Made by a program: the position numbers and the translations under genes. The notes below the pieces were generated by a model. It worked only from the letters and a program-made list of their open reading frames with translations, made no database searches and was not told the origin of the DNA. From assembly GCA_028688175.1 (NCBI GenBank), contig JAQTYS010000201.1:1-5099 (forward strand): DNA of 5,099 bases, written 5' to 3'. Shown here piece by piece: positions 4,706 through 5,099 of the stretch (the first letter of the stretch is position 1; each line of letters begins with the position of its first letter). The DNA is from Methanothrix sp. (lineage in GTDB: Archaea; Halobacteriota; Methanosarcinia; Methanotrichales; Methanotrichaceae).

Positions 4706-5099
4706 TCAGGCGGAACCTGCCAGTCTCTTCTCCTCCAGCTCCTGGAGCTGCACCACCCTCATCTGCACCACATCCATGGCATCCTCGAACAGTTTTCTAT
4801 CGATTTTGATGCCGAAGAATTTCTGTAGCTTCTGCGGCGGAGTCATGCTGCCTCCTGCAGAGAGATAGGCCATGTAATTCTCATTGAACTTTTGCGGGTC
4901 TTCCTTGTACATCTTGAACAATGACAGAGTTATGGCTTTAGAGAGGGCATAGCTGAAGGTGTAGTAGTTGTTGGTGAGATAGATGTGGCTGATGTAGGTC
5001 CACTGGGCGCTGTCCTCCGGATAGTAATCCACCAAACCGCTGCGGTACTCCCTGGACAGATTGGTCCACAGCCGGCTAAGATCGCTGCCGCTCACATTT
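4706..5099 (-). CDS. M3-family oligoendopeptidase (PepF-like), C-terminal part
   Basis: This is the C-terminal end of a zinc peptidase whose frame stays open to the right edge, so start and HExxH zinc site are outside the window. Family M3 enzymes cleave short peptides in the cytoplasm. The visible 130 residues match the end of the PepF/oligoendopeptidase F catalytic domain. Counting from the Met at 5095, there is QWTYISHIYLTNNYYTFSYALSKA (31-54), the counterpart of the family W-x-x-I-x-H-F-Y...Y-x-Y-A region whose His/Tyr residues contact substrate. It is followed by MAYLSAGGSMTPPQKL (75-90), FFGIKI, and a final helix that ends in EEKRLAGSA. The Met at 5095 is internal, since homology continues through it. 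It converges on the AT-rich membrane gene; base composition returns to that of the housekeeping genes here. Confidence 0.88.
   Translation of the reverse strand, partial: NVSGSDLSRLWTNLSREYRSGLVDYYPEDSAQWTYISHIYLTNNYYTFSYALSKAITLSLFKMYKEDPQKFNENYMAYLSAGGSMTPPQKLQKFFGIKIDRKLFEDAMDVVQMRVVQLQELEEKRLAGSA

Overview
The window looks like a chromosomal segment of a methanogenic euryarchaeon, most likely of the Methanosarcinales and perhaps Methanothrix-like (inference). The transcription factor TFB is close to what I remember of Methanosarcina TFB. It sits in an operon with the H/ACA protein Gar1, and other genes are also typically archaeal (Nog1 GTPase, HemK2-type methyltransferase). Promoters look archaeal, with TATA-like boxes, and the two clear ribosome binding sites precede GTG and TTG starts.

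Layout, left to right. (1) The 3' part of a UPF0016/TMEM165-GDT1 cation transporter gene (+), cut by the left edge. (2) A strong stem-loop with a T6 run on the minus strand, lying between convergent stops. (3) A gar1-tfb operon on the minus strand, with a 22-base overlap; it codes for an RNA-modification protein and the basal transcription factor. (4) A compact divergent promoter region. (5) nog1 (+), a ribosome-assembly GTPase. (6) A HemK2/Mtq2-type methyltransferase (-), whose 3' end overlaps the nog1 3' end by 61 bases. (7) An AT-rich accessory insert (about 3541-4660) with two tightly linked plus-strand genes. The first codes for a 108-residue protein whose sequence layout matches the ubiquitin/beta-grasp fold but lacks a Gly-Gly tail. 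The second codes for a three-helix membrane protein with an acidic N-terminus and an outward tail dense in N-glycosylation sequons. (8) The 3' part of an M3-family oligoendopeptidase gene (-), cut by the right edge.

Most genes serve core information processing: transcription initiation, rRNA/tRNA modification, large-subunit assembly and probably release-factor methylation. The two-gene insert differs in base composition and is the only part I cannot tie to a known system. It is the best candidate here for something undescribed: a ubiquitin-like protein paired with a probably glycosylated membrane protein. No E1, E2, protease or secretion ATPase gene is visible beside it. No tRNA, rRNA, CRISPR array or insertion sequence was seen. 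No gene-free stretch exceeds about 130 bases.
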